64,000 nt of DNA. Origin: Pycnopodia helianthoides. Taxonomy: Eukaryota > Echinodermata > Asteroidea > Forcipulatida > Asteriidae. The notes below the pieces were generated by a model. It was not told the origin of the DNA and did no database searches. It was given only the letters and a program-made list of their open reading frames with translations. Both the position numbers and the translations under genes were made by a program. The stretch is taken from contig CM063252.1 of NCBI GenBank assembly GCA_032158295.1, positions 14,469,885 through 14,533,884 on the forward strand, given 5' to 3'. Position 1 is the stretch's first letter. Every line of letters starts with the position of its first letter. This document shows, piece by piece, positions 39,401 to 51,200 of the stretch.

Positions 39401-40615
39401 ATAATCATCTTCCAATACTCTGGAGTTTTCAACTCGGTACACTTCAAGACCCGAGTTTTCAGACCAAGTCCTCAACAATTCCACACCTCAAAAATCGTTG
39501 AGGCCTTGAACTTCTTCCAGACCTTGGCTTAGGCTCCGTCTCCGAGCTCCGTTTGATGTTTGGAAACACCGTACACAATGTGCAGTGTTCTAAAATTGAT
39601 GACGGAGTCCAAGCTGACGTTTGGGAAAAGGCCCTGGAAGATATGGTCTCCAGACTAGTCTCGGGAGGTCAAGACTGTAGACTACACACCAGGGGGGGGG
39701 GAACATTGACCTACCCAGTGTATATGTTCAACTGATTCCACCTTGGGTAACATCAAGGTGTCTGGCAGCCTCTCTGCCTTCAAGACTTCATCCAAGTCAT
39801 CTCCAGCGAGGCCACTGTCTACAGCATTGATGCGGACGGCTACGTCTCCCACTGTCGGTAGATGCAACGAACCTAATGTTTTTCGGATTGTTTGTCTGGC
39901 AACATCCTGTGGGTGAAATAATCTGCCTGTGATTTTTTTTTTACTGAAATGTTTTGACTTTCTATTGTTTGATTGCAGTGGCATGCTAAGTACGAATACA
40001 TACATCTCAAAGAGTCAACAAAAAAGAACATTTGTTGTCTTTAATTAACTACCAAGTAGTAAACCACAAGGGTTAGATAGCTCAGTTGGTAGAGCGCTGG
40101 CACGTTGATCTAGAGGTCGCAGGTTCAAATCCCAAAATAGTCTCCAATTAACTGTCGAAGAAACAAATTGCTCACACAAATTTTACTTTGAACTTTTATC
40201 TAAATAGGGAAGACACAGATAATTTGGGGTTTGTGCTTGTTTTGAAGAATTTAAGATTTTTATTTTGTCTGCCTTTAATATTTTGTCTTCATTTTCAATG
40301 GAGACAAGGGGGGAGAGAGGATTGGGGGGGGTATTTGAGATGGACTGCCACATTCTTACATACTTTCCTATTGGCTGCTACTCCATCTTCACAATCCATA
40401 ACAGCACAGTCCACCGTCAACCCAGCCAGCTTGGCTAGCTTGCGCTCATCACTGCCCGGTACGTAGAGCACCGCCCTTCGAGGTGTGAAACTGCGCCCCT
40501 CCTCTCCGTATGTAGCCCGACCCCCCATGAAGCCTCGGATGACCAGGGAGCGAGCGGGGCCGAATCTCTGAGTGGGAGACTGCTGGGTGCAGAGTCTTAA
40601 GATGCTGTTGAGCAT
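36435..40615 (-). CDS. CLYBL: CLYBL, mitochondrial citramalyl-CoA lyase (citrate lyase beta-like), seven exons
   Basis: HpcH/HpaI-type TIM-barrel lyase. The family splits citramalyl-CoA to acetyl-CoA and pyruvate in mitochondria, which clears itaconate-derived CoA esters and protects B12 metabolism. Exons (minus strand): 40615-40364, 39906-39715, 39052-38857, 38222-38109, 37534-37481, 36885-36762, 36533-36435. They tile the family end to end: an N-terminal region rich in R/S/T and poor in acidic residues (mitochondrial-targeting-like), RRAVLYVPGSDERK, DCEDGVAANRK, VRINAVDSGLA, SLMLPKVES-type TLMLPKVES, FVESAMGL (metal-ligand Glu), GSDDF (metal-ligand Asp; vertebrates have GGEDF), LLYARQK, QAIDLVHIDF, GARMGFTGKQVIHP and the C-terminal SMIDMP holding the catalytic Asp. 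Phases agree across all junctions except that exon 6 (36885-36762) is one base short, with the break near 36801-36810. About 340 residues, the usual length. Confidence 0.95.
36762..36885 (-). CDS. CLYBL: CLYBL exon 6 with one-base frame break
   Basis: The exon enters after exon 5 in phase 1 and reads KQVIHPTQIPVVQKAF, SPSPERMEWA, then a stop (AAGCCCTCGTAG on the coding strand). In the next frame the remaining codons read ALVEAFEDHQHTGK and lead in phase to the final exon starting GAFTFRDSMIDMP. Length is 124 nt where 125 would keep phase. The missing base falls in or next to the GGGCC run near 36801-36810. Confidence 0.93.
38245..38385. repeat. 21-bp minisatellite, seven units, in a CLYBL intron
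   Basis: Units GTGTAGACAAGTTTGTCAC + (G/A)A. Each unit contains the inverted pair GACAAGTTTGTC. The array sits about 23 bp from the acceptor of CLYBL exon 38222-38109. Confidence 0.95.
40064..40145 (+). mobile_element. tRNA-derived repeat family B head
   Basis: GGGTTAGATAGCTCAGTTGG, AGAGCGCTGGCACG, GGTTCAAATCCC. It lies in the first CLYBL intron, antisense to the gene. Confidence 0.8.
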
Positions 40616-43600
40616 TTGGACTGCTGTATGTAGTGGTCTATCACAAATGTAGTTTAGTCTGTTTCAGTCATACCCAGCTTCATCCAATATTTAGCATCAC
40701 TTCTTTAGGAGAGAGTAAAACACTGCGATGTGCAAGAAAACAGTCCCCATATATTAAGAGACTTTATGAGACACTTTGTGGGCAGCAGATTTATCAGGAT
40801 TATTTATTGTTTTAAAAGATAGTGGTAGGTCTGCTGCCACTGGGCAATCCAAACACACTGGACAACAATGCACAAAGTGGAGTGGCCTGAATATCTGACG
40901 TCGCACTATACATACGAGGCTTGAGAATAATGCCAGATACCAGCCTTAGAACCTGGCAGAATCCTGCAAAGATGTACCTCTAACCTTGCATGGCTTAATA
41001 CTGTGTGTGTTTGCACGGATGTTCTTGCCAATGTGGTGCTTAATAAATGCGCGCACACACATGCACACACTTTGGCAGTTATGCGTCCTTGCATCCAATG
41101 AAACCATTGAGTTTGTAAGACCAGTGTTGGTCTTCATCCTTGAGAATAAAGACAGGGGACCAGTCTAACACAACAGTACCACTCCCGATCCCTATTTATA
41201 AGTAATCAAACTTGAATCTAAAGGATGAGGGTGTAATGTTCGGTGCAACCGTGCATGGATGATTTGGGGGTTTGTTTGTATACTTTCTTGTAGTTGTACT
41301 GCAATCTGCATTCTGCAGACAGTTGAATTTTTCATGAAATTTGACAAAGAGATGAAATTGCAGAAATCCAGGTTGTTTGTCAGTTTGTATGGCTTGTAAT
41401 GTATGGTGTGTTTATTGAAATTTAAAACTAGCGACACGTCAATGAATCAAATGAAGAACTAATCAGCTCAGTCAATATGGGTCGTGTATCCTTCCTCCAT
41501 GGACCATGGTTTTAAACCGTGCATACATCATTGACTACAGTATAGGCCTACTGGTGTTTATAATTAAATCAACATTTATTTTGTGCAAAGTGAAAATTTT
41601 AAAGCAAAACAATAACAGCAAACATTTCTAGCAACCTGCTAAAACTAAGCACACAGTGTACGTAACTAACGATTTGCTCATCATGCTCTCGAAATCGACT
41701 ACTTACTAAGAAGAAAACAAGTACATGTATGCACTTACTCCATCTGCAATGTTTATTTCCCACAGTAATTATACGGCTGTTTTATGAGTATTAGTTTATA
41801 CTTATAAAACAGCCGTTGTACCGTTATTTTCCTGCTGCTGTTAGCGCCCTCTTTTGAAATGGTTCTTTGAAGATGTCTCACTTTTTCTCATGTTAATTAG
41901 CTGTACAAAGTGGACAGCTTTCAAGTTTTCACAGTGACACCAATTCAGTTGTTTCCGATAACTACCAATCATGTAGGCCCTACTTTTTAATACAAGGCCT
42001 GTATTTTGGTGTTTTAAGATTAAAGGGTTAAGGTCTCCCATTATTCAGTAATAAAAATAATTTCTGTGACTGTTCTGAGGACCATTAATTAATTTAGTGG
42101 TTCGTGTGAGAAAAAAACACACAATGTAAAAAAAGTGATTTATTACTCAATAAAAATAAAATAACAAAAAGAACACCGACGCCTGTTGTGTATTGTTTTG
42201 CAAAAGTGATTTTGTTTGACTAAAAATTAATTGAGACATCCCAACCCGATCCTGTTATAGAAACTATTCCCCCACTTTTAAAAACGGAATTATTAACAGT
42301 TTGACCTCATTCAATATCCAGAATTCAAATCCAAATTCTTGACTGATTCATCACTATGGTGGCAAAAAGTGGAGAATAAAACTCAAAAACACTTACTCGT
42401 CCTTGCCTAGTCAGGACGGTGCACGGGATGATGACAATGGTTCGATCCCATTCAGTGCACTTTGACTGACTAAAGGTTTTGATGGTAAAAAGGGCCTCTC
42501 AAATGAAGAGAATAAAATCATGAGACTGTTTTTCGATCGATGGACTGCTAGTCGTAGATAAGGACGTCGTACGACGGCTCATGATATTTTCTTTTGAATA
42601 AAATATAATGGCATGGCTGGTCAGTCGGCCAAAACAAACTTGAAATAATTATTGACCGGGAAAAGGATAGTTCAAAGTTCGTCCATACAATTTTTCAAAT
42701 GCTATAGGCCTATTATATAGAGGAACTGTACAAGAATATTTATAGCAAATGAATAGTTTTCATTGGGGAGCTTCATTTCGGGAGTAGAGGGTGTTTTTTT
42801 TTTTTTTTTTTCTAAGATAGAACTTCAATTTTCTGCGTGATACCATCGTACTGCAATCCACAGTCCGTTTGTATATGTGTGTAATTAATTTTTTTGGAGA
42901 ACCCAATCACTTTCAAATGGCCCAAAACTTTTAAAACTTTTTTTAGTCAAACCTTTTGACTAAATAAAACAAATAAAAACACTAATTTTTTTTAATGAGC
43001 CTACATTTGTCTCTGTGTATAATGATTTTATACCACATGATTCAATTTACCTAGCAGTTATAGCCCAAATGATGCAAAATGGCCGACAATTCCTCAGGGA
43101 ATTCCGGGAGAGCTGGTCATTGATGGATTTTTTTAATATTTTTTTTTGTATTTAGTTTGGCTAGGTGTAGATGGAACCTTAATATTTTTAGATTAAAAAA
43201 AAATAACAAAAAATTGGCGGAGAACTGATTATTTAATTAAAATGATACAAAAAAAATCTCAACTAAAATTAGTAAAAACATTTACAATTTTGCTGGTGTC
43301 TTTCCAACAGAACAGTCAGTTGTTAAAGACAATGTTGTTTTTCCGCCATTAATGTTTTTATTTTTAAACCCCCTCCCCCCCATTTATTCTTTTTTTGAAT
43401 GAAACAAAATATATTTAAAACAAAACTCGTTTTTTTCATGATTAAAATTATCATTAATTCATTCTTAGGTAAACACAAAAACTATTCTAACAATAAAAAT
43501 TGGGGTAAAGGTTTGCGACTGGCGTACAATAAACTAGAGAGGGCGCTGGTTACTGTCAAACTGAAATGTTTTATGTTATGTTCTTGTTGGCCTTTTGTAG

Positions 43601-45249
43601 AGTTTCGTTTAGCGGTAAGTTTAATTTGTTTATATATTTGGTTTTTGCTATAGATATACTGTTGGTTACAATTATAATGCAATTTCTGGAGGTCACGGTT
43701 AGCCTAGAAGAGTTTGAGTTCAGTTCTCAGACTCAGAGCTTAGAAGTGTTCTAATTTTTGGAAAACATTGGAAGCAAACCTTTGGTCCATTTTCCGGACA
43801 TTCAGTGTATCGGTGACCGTGAGTGTGACTGTGAGTGACTGTTTTGACATGACTGTAGTGTAGTGTTCCATGATATCGCGTACATGTCAATAGTTAGTTA
43901 CCAGGGCTTTCTGACAAGTGGCATGTAGTTGCATGTTGTAACCAAGATTAGTGTGGACTGGGCTAATCTATTCTTAATTTTCACTTTCAGAATTCAGCAT
44001 TTGAATTGTTACTCTACCCGAGCAACTTGAACTTGAACTTGAAGTAGGAGAAAAACAAGTTGTAATGTTAGTGGCGAATAGAAAATAAAAACTTTATAAG
44101 TTAACAAAGTATCAGGAAATAAACTACAAGGGTCTGGGTAAATTTTAATTCAATTTGGTGTTGAAGTTGAACAAGGAAAAAATTGGCAAGAGCGGGATTT
44201 GACACTAATAATATAGTAATGCCTGGTCTCTTTATCATGTTTATGATTCTTATGAAACATCAGTATGACCATGATAGCTCTACCAACTGAGCTACATGTA
44301 ACTTGTAGCGGGCTTTTGCATACACATTGTGTTGTTTGGAGATATTTGCCCATTGTGCACACCATGAATGCCTAATGCATTGTGGGATTGTCTAAAGCTG
44401 TTGTTGACAAGAGATGGCTCCTGTGAGCTGATCACATGTATTATTAGATCATATCTAATCATCGTATATTTATTGTGAAATCCGTTGTCTCCTTAATTCC
44501 TGTTTGCGAATCCGAACAAATATGTAATGGAGAAACCGTTACAAACTAACCCTTATGTTGTAAAAAGAAACGCTAAGGACCCACGGCTGTATGTCCCATC
44601 CAAAGAATAAAGCAACAATGGTTAAGTGTCTTGCTTAAGTACACAAGTGTCAAGACCGGAACTCGAGCCCACATTCTGCTGATCAGAAAACACATACCAG
44701 AGCGTGAGTCCAGTGTGGTTGAATGCTCGACCACAGCACGCCACATGACTGTTAAAATGACGTATTAAAAGTAAACGTCCATAATTTACACCAGGCCGGA
44801 TGCTCTGCTTGATAAAGGGCACCTCTATGAGGAAACTGTAAATTTCTATTGGAACATTACAAGGGGCACCAAGGCAATGACCGGGGGGGGGGGCAAAGGA
44901 GACAATTGCCTTCGTTGCCTCTGTGAAGTATCAGGCCTGGGAGTAGTACACTTCACATGTAATTTATCTCTCATCGGAATCATCGTTAATTTTTGTAATA
45001 TATTGCACCAACGAGAAATCTGCATTTCTGCTTTTGAGTTCACCTTGAGATGGAACGTTAATACTTGAATGATTCATTCTGGTAAAATGACTCTTAATTT
45101 GAAAGATACAAATTCCCCTACTTAACATTTTAACCTGTTTTTCATCCGCATATAATTTAGTTTTGGAATGCACCAACAAGAACTCTGCACTTACCTACTT
45201 GAAGTAATGAAGTTTCCCCATTGACTCAGAGTGACTTTGACTTCAGAAG
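40616..45249. other. Divergent intergenic region between CLYBL and CEP162
   Basis: Both promoters should be at its ends; no clear TATA box found. Contents: a 41772-41818 hairpin (ACGGCTGTTTTAT / ATAAAACAGCCGT), AT-rich and T-run sequence at 42780-43450, a family B repeat (44105-44300, minus), a SINE A fragment (44575-44745, minus) and a G-run at 44883. I see no further gene. Confidence 0.5.
44575..44745 (-). mobile_element. SINE family A fragment
   Basis: GACCCACGGCTGTATGTCCC, TTGCTTAAGTACACAAGTGT and the head complement to ACCACAGCACGCCAC. Confidence 0.8.
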
Positions 45250-48200
45250 ATGGCCAAAGCTCCCAAGTTCTCCCAACGGCAATTGGATGATGAGTTTGAG
45301 CAGTTTCTGAAGGAGGTTGGTAATCAAATTTAGATGGCTGCATTGAAGTTTCGTAGTACTCGATACTCGGTACTCGGTACTCAAGTACTGTTTTGGCGGT
45401 ACTCATAATCGTATTCATACTCGTACTCTTATTCGTAGTGTGTAATTGGCTAGCAAAATACTCATACATGACGTCCATACTCGATACTCAACTGAAAAAA
45501 TAAGCTGTACTCAGATATTCGACTGAAAATAGACTCGGACTCGATTTTGAGTTCTCTGGTCAAAATACCACTCTCCTCTCAGCTATCCAATGCTGTTGTC
45601 CCAATGTGAGGAAAGAATCAACTATGTTTCAGCAAACTCTGGCTCCCTACTGGTATCAATACTCGGGAGATCCAAGTACATGTACTCGGTACTCGGCTGT
45701 TTTACTCAGTACTCAGATATATCAGAATACTTGGTACTCAGACAATCGTACTCGTACTCGATGGCCCAAGTACTCACAATCGGCAGTACTTGATACTTGA
45801 CCCTGAAAAGTACTTGACTACAACACTGCTGAATTTTATTTCTCATGAGATATCCAGGAGCTTGAAGGTGCATGCAATACAATGTTGCACGAGGCCCAGC
45901 AAGAAAATATTTTTGTTTCCTGTAACCTGACCTGCTGACCATAAGAAATTGTTAAATAATTTGAAAATAACTGCACGTTTTACCACTCGGAATTTACACA
46001 ACCAGAAGTCAAGACTTAACTAAAATATTTCATCAAATGTGTAGTCTCAATTCATTTCCATACGGTACATGTAGGCCAATACGTAACCAATTTTTGGAGT
46101 CAAAGTTTGTGTTTTCTTATTAAACTACCATCGTGTTGAAGAGCAATTTCATGTAGATCAATTTTTTCTTTGGTCAATGAACCTTATTTCTCGGTGTGCA
46201 CATGTTAAAATAAGCCAATAAAAAAAAAGATTATTAAAATAATTATGAAAATGAAAGAGTCTAAAAAAGTTAATGCAGAATTCTTTAAACTTTATCCCCC
46301 CCCCCCACAAAACCAGAGAATTTCTCTTATCAGCCGCTTTTGTTTTGTTTTTGCATCGCAGTCTTTTTCGGACGACTCAGTAGACTCGGACAGACTGAAT
46401 AAGTTCTTTGCCAAGAGCAAGCAGGAGGAGCAACGGAAGAAGACAGAGTCTCAGCCATGGTGGATGCAAAACAATGAGGCTGATGAGGATGAAGACGCCT
46501 CCAAGAGGGAGAAGGCCAAGGGGAAAGCATCGGCAGGTATGGATTAGGGTCCTTCTAAACATGGTCTAAAATGTTATTTGCTATTGTATATAGGGGGCAT
46601 GACCAGGATAATGGCAGGATGATAACAGCAGGCCTGATACTTTGATGGTGTACATTTAAGGGCAAAGTAGTTTGTCCTTGGTTACCGGGTCATCCACATG
46701 TATGAGGGAAATTTAAATGTTCTGGGCACCACGGCAATGCACAGGGGCATGGAGGCAGTTGCCTCTGTGAAGCATCAACACTGAGGCAATGCCCAGGGGG
46801 CATGGAGACAATTGCCCCTGTTGTCTCTGTGAAGTGTCAGGGCTGATTGATAATGGTCCTCAAAACACTGTTAACAATCAGTTCCTCACTAAGTATTTTT
46901 ATCTTTTACCAAGGGGAAACCCTGTAAAACCTTCCAATCAAATCATAATACTTGATTTCTCAATTAGAAAACAAATGGATGAAGCCCAAGAAACAATCAA
47001 CTCCACTCAAAGACATTGATGAAAAGACGGAAAAAACTCAGAAAGGATCTTCACAAAAGGTGAGAACGTTTTTTTTTTTCACTTAATTTTTGTATCAAGT
47101 AGTGACCACAAGGGTAACTGACTTTGTGAATTTTAAATACTTTGGAGGAGTTGGTAGAGCGCTGGCACATTGATCTTGAGGTCGTTGGTTCAAGTCTCAC
47201 TCTAGTAAATTTTTCTTTGTTCAACCCAAAATTATCAAATTAGTAATCACACATGCGCGAGTAGAATATGTAAACATATGTACATATTTCTGTAATCCAG
47301 GTGTGCTCATGTGATGACAAGTTTATTTTTAAGAAAACTTTAAAACGAGCTGCTTAAAACAGCGCAATATGTGGAGTTAGAACAGCGCAAGGTGCAGAGT
47401 GCGATATAGACCATGCAATATGGTATAATATCACACTGTTATTGCCATGGATCGACCAATCAGAATCAAGGACTCAAGTGTGCTGGAAGATAATGCGCTT
47501 TGTCAAGCTAAGTAGGGCCTCTCAAAGTCAGAGCACCTCAGAATACCCCCTGTTCATTGGGCCCTAAGCATTCCTGAAACTATCACAACTCCTTAGTAGT
47601 ATGCAGCACCGCAGCCAAATGGGCACACAGCTTGCTAGTCATCAAACTCTACCCATGTGTAAACCTATTTACTCCTGTGTGATTACATGAAGCTTCAACT
47701 AGTGTAATGTTTGTTTTTGTGTCGTTGATTTCTGAACACCAGGGCCAAGGCGTCCTCTCTGATTTGAAAAAGAAGAAGGTGCCGGACATGAGTAAAGACA
47801 GCTTGGAAGATTGTAAGTTGGTTAAGCATAACGCTTTCTAAACCTCCAGAGCCCAATGTCATAACTGTGCCCTTTATAAATGCATGATCCAATGGGCTGT
47901 AAGCACATAATTCCGCGGTAAGCAGCTTCCCACAACTATTTAGTGAGATTTTTACCCTTTTTAAAGTTTTGTCTGCAGTGTATTAAGAAATATCTAGTCA
48001 TCAGTGCACATTATTTTGCTAAAAAACACCATCTTTTGATTTCCTGTTCTTTTATTTCCAGTGACCATGAGTGGTAAACCTGATAGCAGCTTGCCAATTA
48101 GAGATCGCAGGTATGTGCGCATGATACAGAAAAAAAAACTGAATTTTGGAATTTGCACTTGGCATACCAATCTCATCTGGTTCCAAACATCTGGGTGCTG

Positions 48201-51200
48201 AGTTACAGAGTGAAGTACTTTGATGGATTTTGGACAGCTCTGGAAATGCCTAGAGCTGGGCAGGCGTGTGATGTGTCGAGAGTTTTAGGGGATAATGAAT
48301 AATTGTTGGTTTTTGGCCCATACACCGATGTGTATACACGGCACTTTCCAGAGTTCTGTGAAAAAATCCACAGGCATACCCCCCCACCCCTCAATTAATT
48401 TCTGAAAATGTTTTTATTTCCACAGTGGGGTGATGCCCACCCAGGCAAGTTTTGAAGAAACTTTAAGTTATACAGGTAAGAAGTTTACAAAGTAAAGCGC
48501 TTAATGCAAAAATCATAAAAAAACACCAGCCTTTTTTAAACACATAATCACCTTTCTGATTCCGCCAGTTTTTGAGGAGGGGGGGGGGCATGTATATTCT
48601 GTCCTGCTGGATTGCTGTGCAGGGGATGGATGGGGGGAGGGGGAACACCCAATTACCTGGCGTCAAAAATGTGTTTCTACAAAATGGTCGACCGTGTGAG
48701 TAAAAGGAAAATAACACAATGTTGAAGGATATTTGTGTGAACCACTATCGTCTACTTTTAAAACTTCTTTCCAATCATATTCATTTCATAACAAACTCGT
48801 TTAAAAGCCCAAAGCGCCCAATCCGAAGGCAATGTGTCTCTATATATTTGAATTCTTCAGACTAGAGACAGTTAACATGTTGCCATTGAGGCAACAAGCT
48901 TTTGCTTAAGAGACGGTGAACACCTATACACAATTCTGAATGAATGTGTGCGACACAATGGTACCAGGCTTTGCCCAACAGGAGGTTGCTTACAAAAGCT
49001 TTCCCCCAATCATGTGCCATGTGATGTAGCAACACTGTCTGTAGTCTGGAGAATCCAATTTGAGTGTTCACTCGTGACCAATCAAGTCATTGTACCAGAC
49101 ATTATTCAAAGTCTAACTCGTAAAACGGCTTATTGGTTCAAATTTTTCATAATTTCACATTAAATTCATCCACATCTTTGCAAGATATGACAATAATTCT
49201 GACGACTGTATCTGCTCAGGAATATGGGAGTCCAGAGTTCAATCTGTTCTGCAGAAACCACAGTATATCATTATTGTACTTATCTATTCAAGAATTAGTG
49301 CGAAGTTTCAAAACTTTTTCCAGAAACTGCAACCTCTGATGGACTTACTCCAGCCTCCACTGGCCCAGGGATGGACACCTTGGAGGAACAGGCAGACAAG
49401 GAACGCTTCTTCAAGGACTTGGAGGCAAAGCGCGGTGGGATGGTGGACTACCGGAAGCTCATCAAGGAAGCCGATATGTCTAATACAATGGGCAGTATGC
49501 GATCAGCCAACATGTCACTGACTATGGGCAGTATGCCATCGGCATACATGGGGTGAGTACAAATGTGATAGTAGCTCCTTCTGTAGCTTCTAGCGTTGCT
49601 GAGGTGTGAATCAGCTAATGGGATTTGGGTGCCTGGTTCAACAACAGCTAGGACTTGGAGAAAGGAACTGGGACAAACAGTTGCAGCCGCTGACATTATG
49701 GTCATTTATTTGTACAAACGAACAGACAAGCACCCCAACCCTGGAGGATCAGTGCTTGGTAGGCTGTTCCACAAAGCTCTGATTCAGGCATATCCTCATC
49801 TTCGGAACTTGTTGTTGCTGCAAACCTTACTAGATTGTAACTCCAGCATGCAAAGTTTAAAATCCTACTCAAGTACAGTGGTTGTTACTGCAAACTTTAC
49901 TAGATTGTATCTCTGCCATGCAAATTTAAAATCCTATTCATGTAAATGGTGTTACCGCAAACTTTACTATATTGGTTCAAATCCTACTGAAATGTATCTG
50001 GTATTGGTTTGTGTATTTATTTTTTTATATTTTTATTTTAGAACTGCAGATGAGCATAGTAGCCCACTTCCCTACAGACCGTCTCCAGTGGAAGAGGATG
50101 ACTACGGAGATGACAGTGATCAAGACGAGACACCACCCACTGCCTCAGAAACCTCACCCTCACAACCCTCAATACAACCCTCCAAACAAATGGCCTCTCC
50201 CAAAAAGGGCATGCTGGCTAAAGTGGCCTTATTGGATACCGGTGATTCCATGTTCGATACTTCTGGACTTCTAGGGGAGGCCACCGCAAAGAGAAAGGAC
50301 CGGGACCATCTTGCAGCTGGGGACACGAACATGGGTGCCACCAATAACTTGACTTTAGGAAGTACAGGTAAGAAATGACAATGTTATCCATATAATCTCT
50401 GCTTTCTTTCCAAGTGCAAGTTGAAGGTTGTCCTTGAGGGTCAATCTTCTCCTACCTGTTCTAAAAATTCCGGTGTTCCACAGGGCTCAGTACTTGGTCC
50501 TACTCTCTTTCTTGTTTACATTGAATGATTTGCCCGATGAAGTTTTGTCTCAGCTCGCCATGAATGCTGATGATTCATCCCTTTACCGAGTTTACCCGAC
50601 CCAAAGCAAAAATCACTGGCTTCGTGCCGGGGGGGGGGGGGGGGTCCAGTGTAAAATTTGAGCCCTGGCATTTATAAATGTACCCTATTATTATAATCAG
50701 ATCTTACTTTTGGACATGTTGTTGTAGGGTTGCTAACCGGTGGAACTGCCACTGAATTTGAGGCACTACAGGCCGCACTCAGAGAGGCAGCAAACACCCC
50801 CACCATGGACTTCAGTTCAACAGGGATTGGACTAGATGGTGGCACACGAGACGGTAAATAATGATGGATGTGAGACTGCCAAGATAGTTAAAGTTTGCTA
50901 TTAAGAAATAAGCTGCATACTCCTAAGGAGTGGAGATGGTTTAACTACTTTGAGTCAGTATTCACAATTACTTTCTGTACCCACCCGGTGTTATTTTCAG
51001 AACTTTGCAGCTTCTGGAGTAGTCGTTTTCCTTTGAGAATATCGTTGCAACAATGAAACGTGACCTGATAAGGGAAAGACAACGGAGGTTCTCATCAAAA
51101 TCTTCAGGATTTGATGTTGTCTTTTGAGGAAATATGAGTATGCACTCAATTGTGATTCGCAGAACCTTGGTTGTGAGTCACTGCTGATAATCTGCCATGG

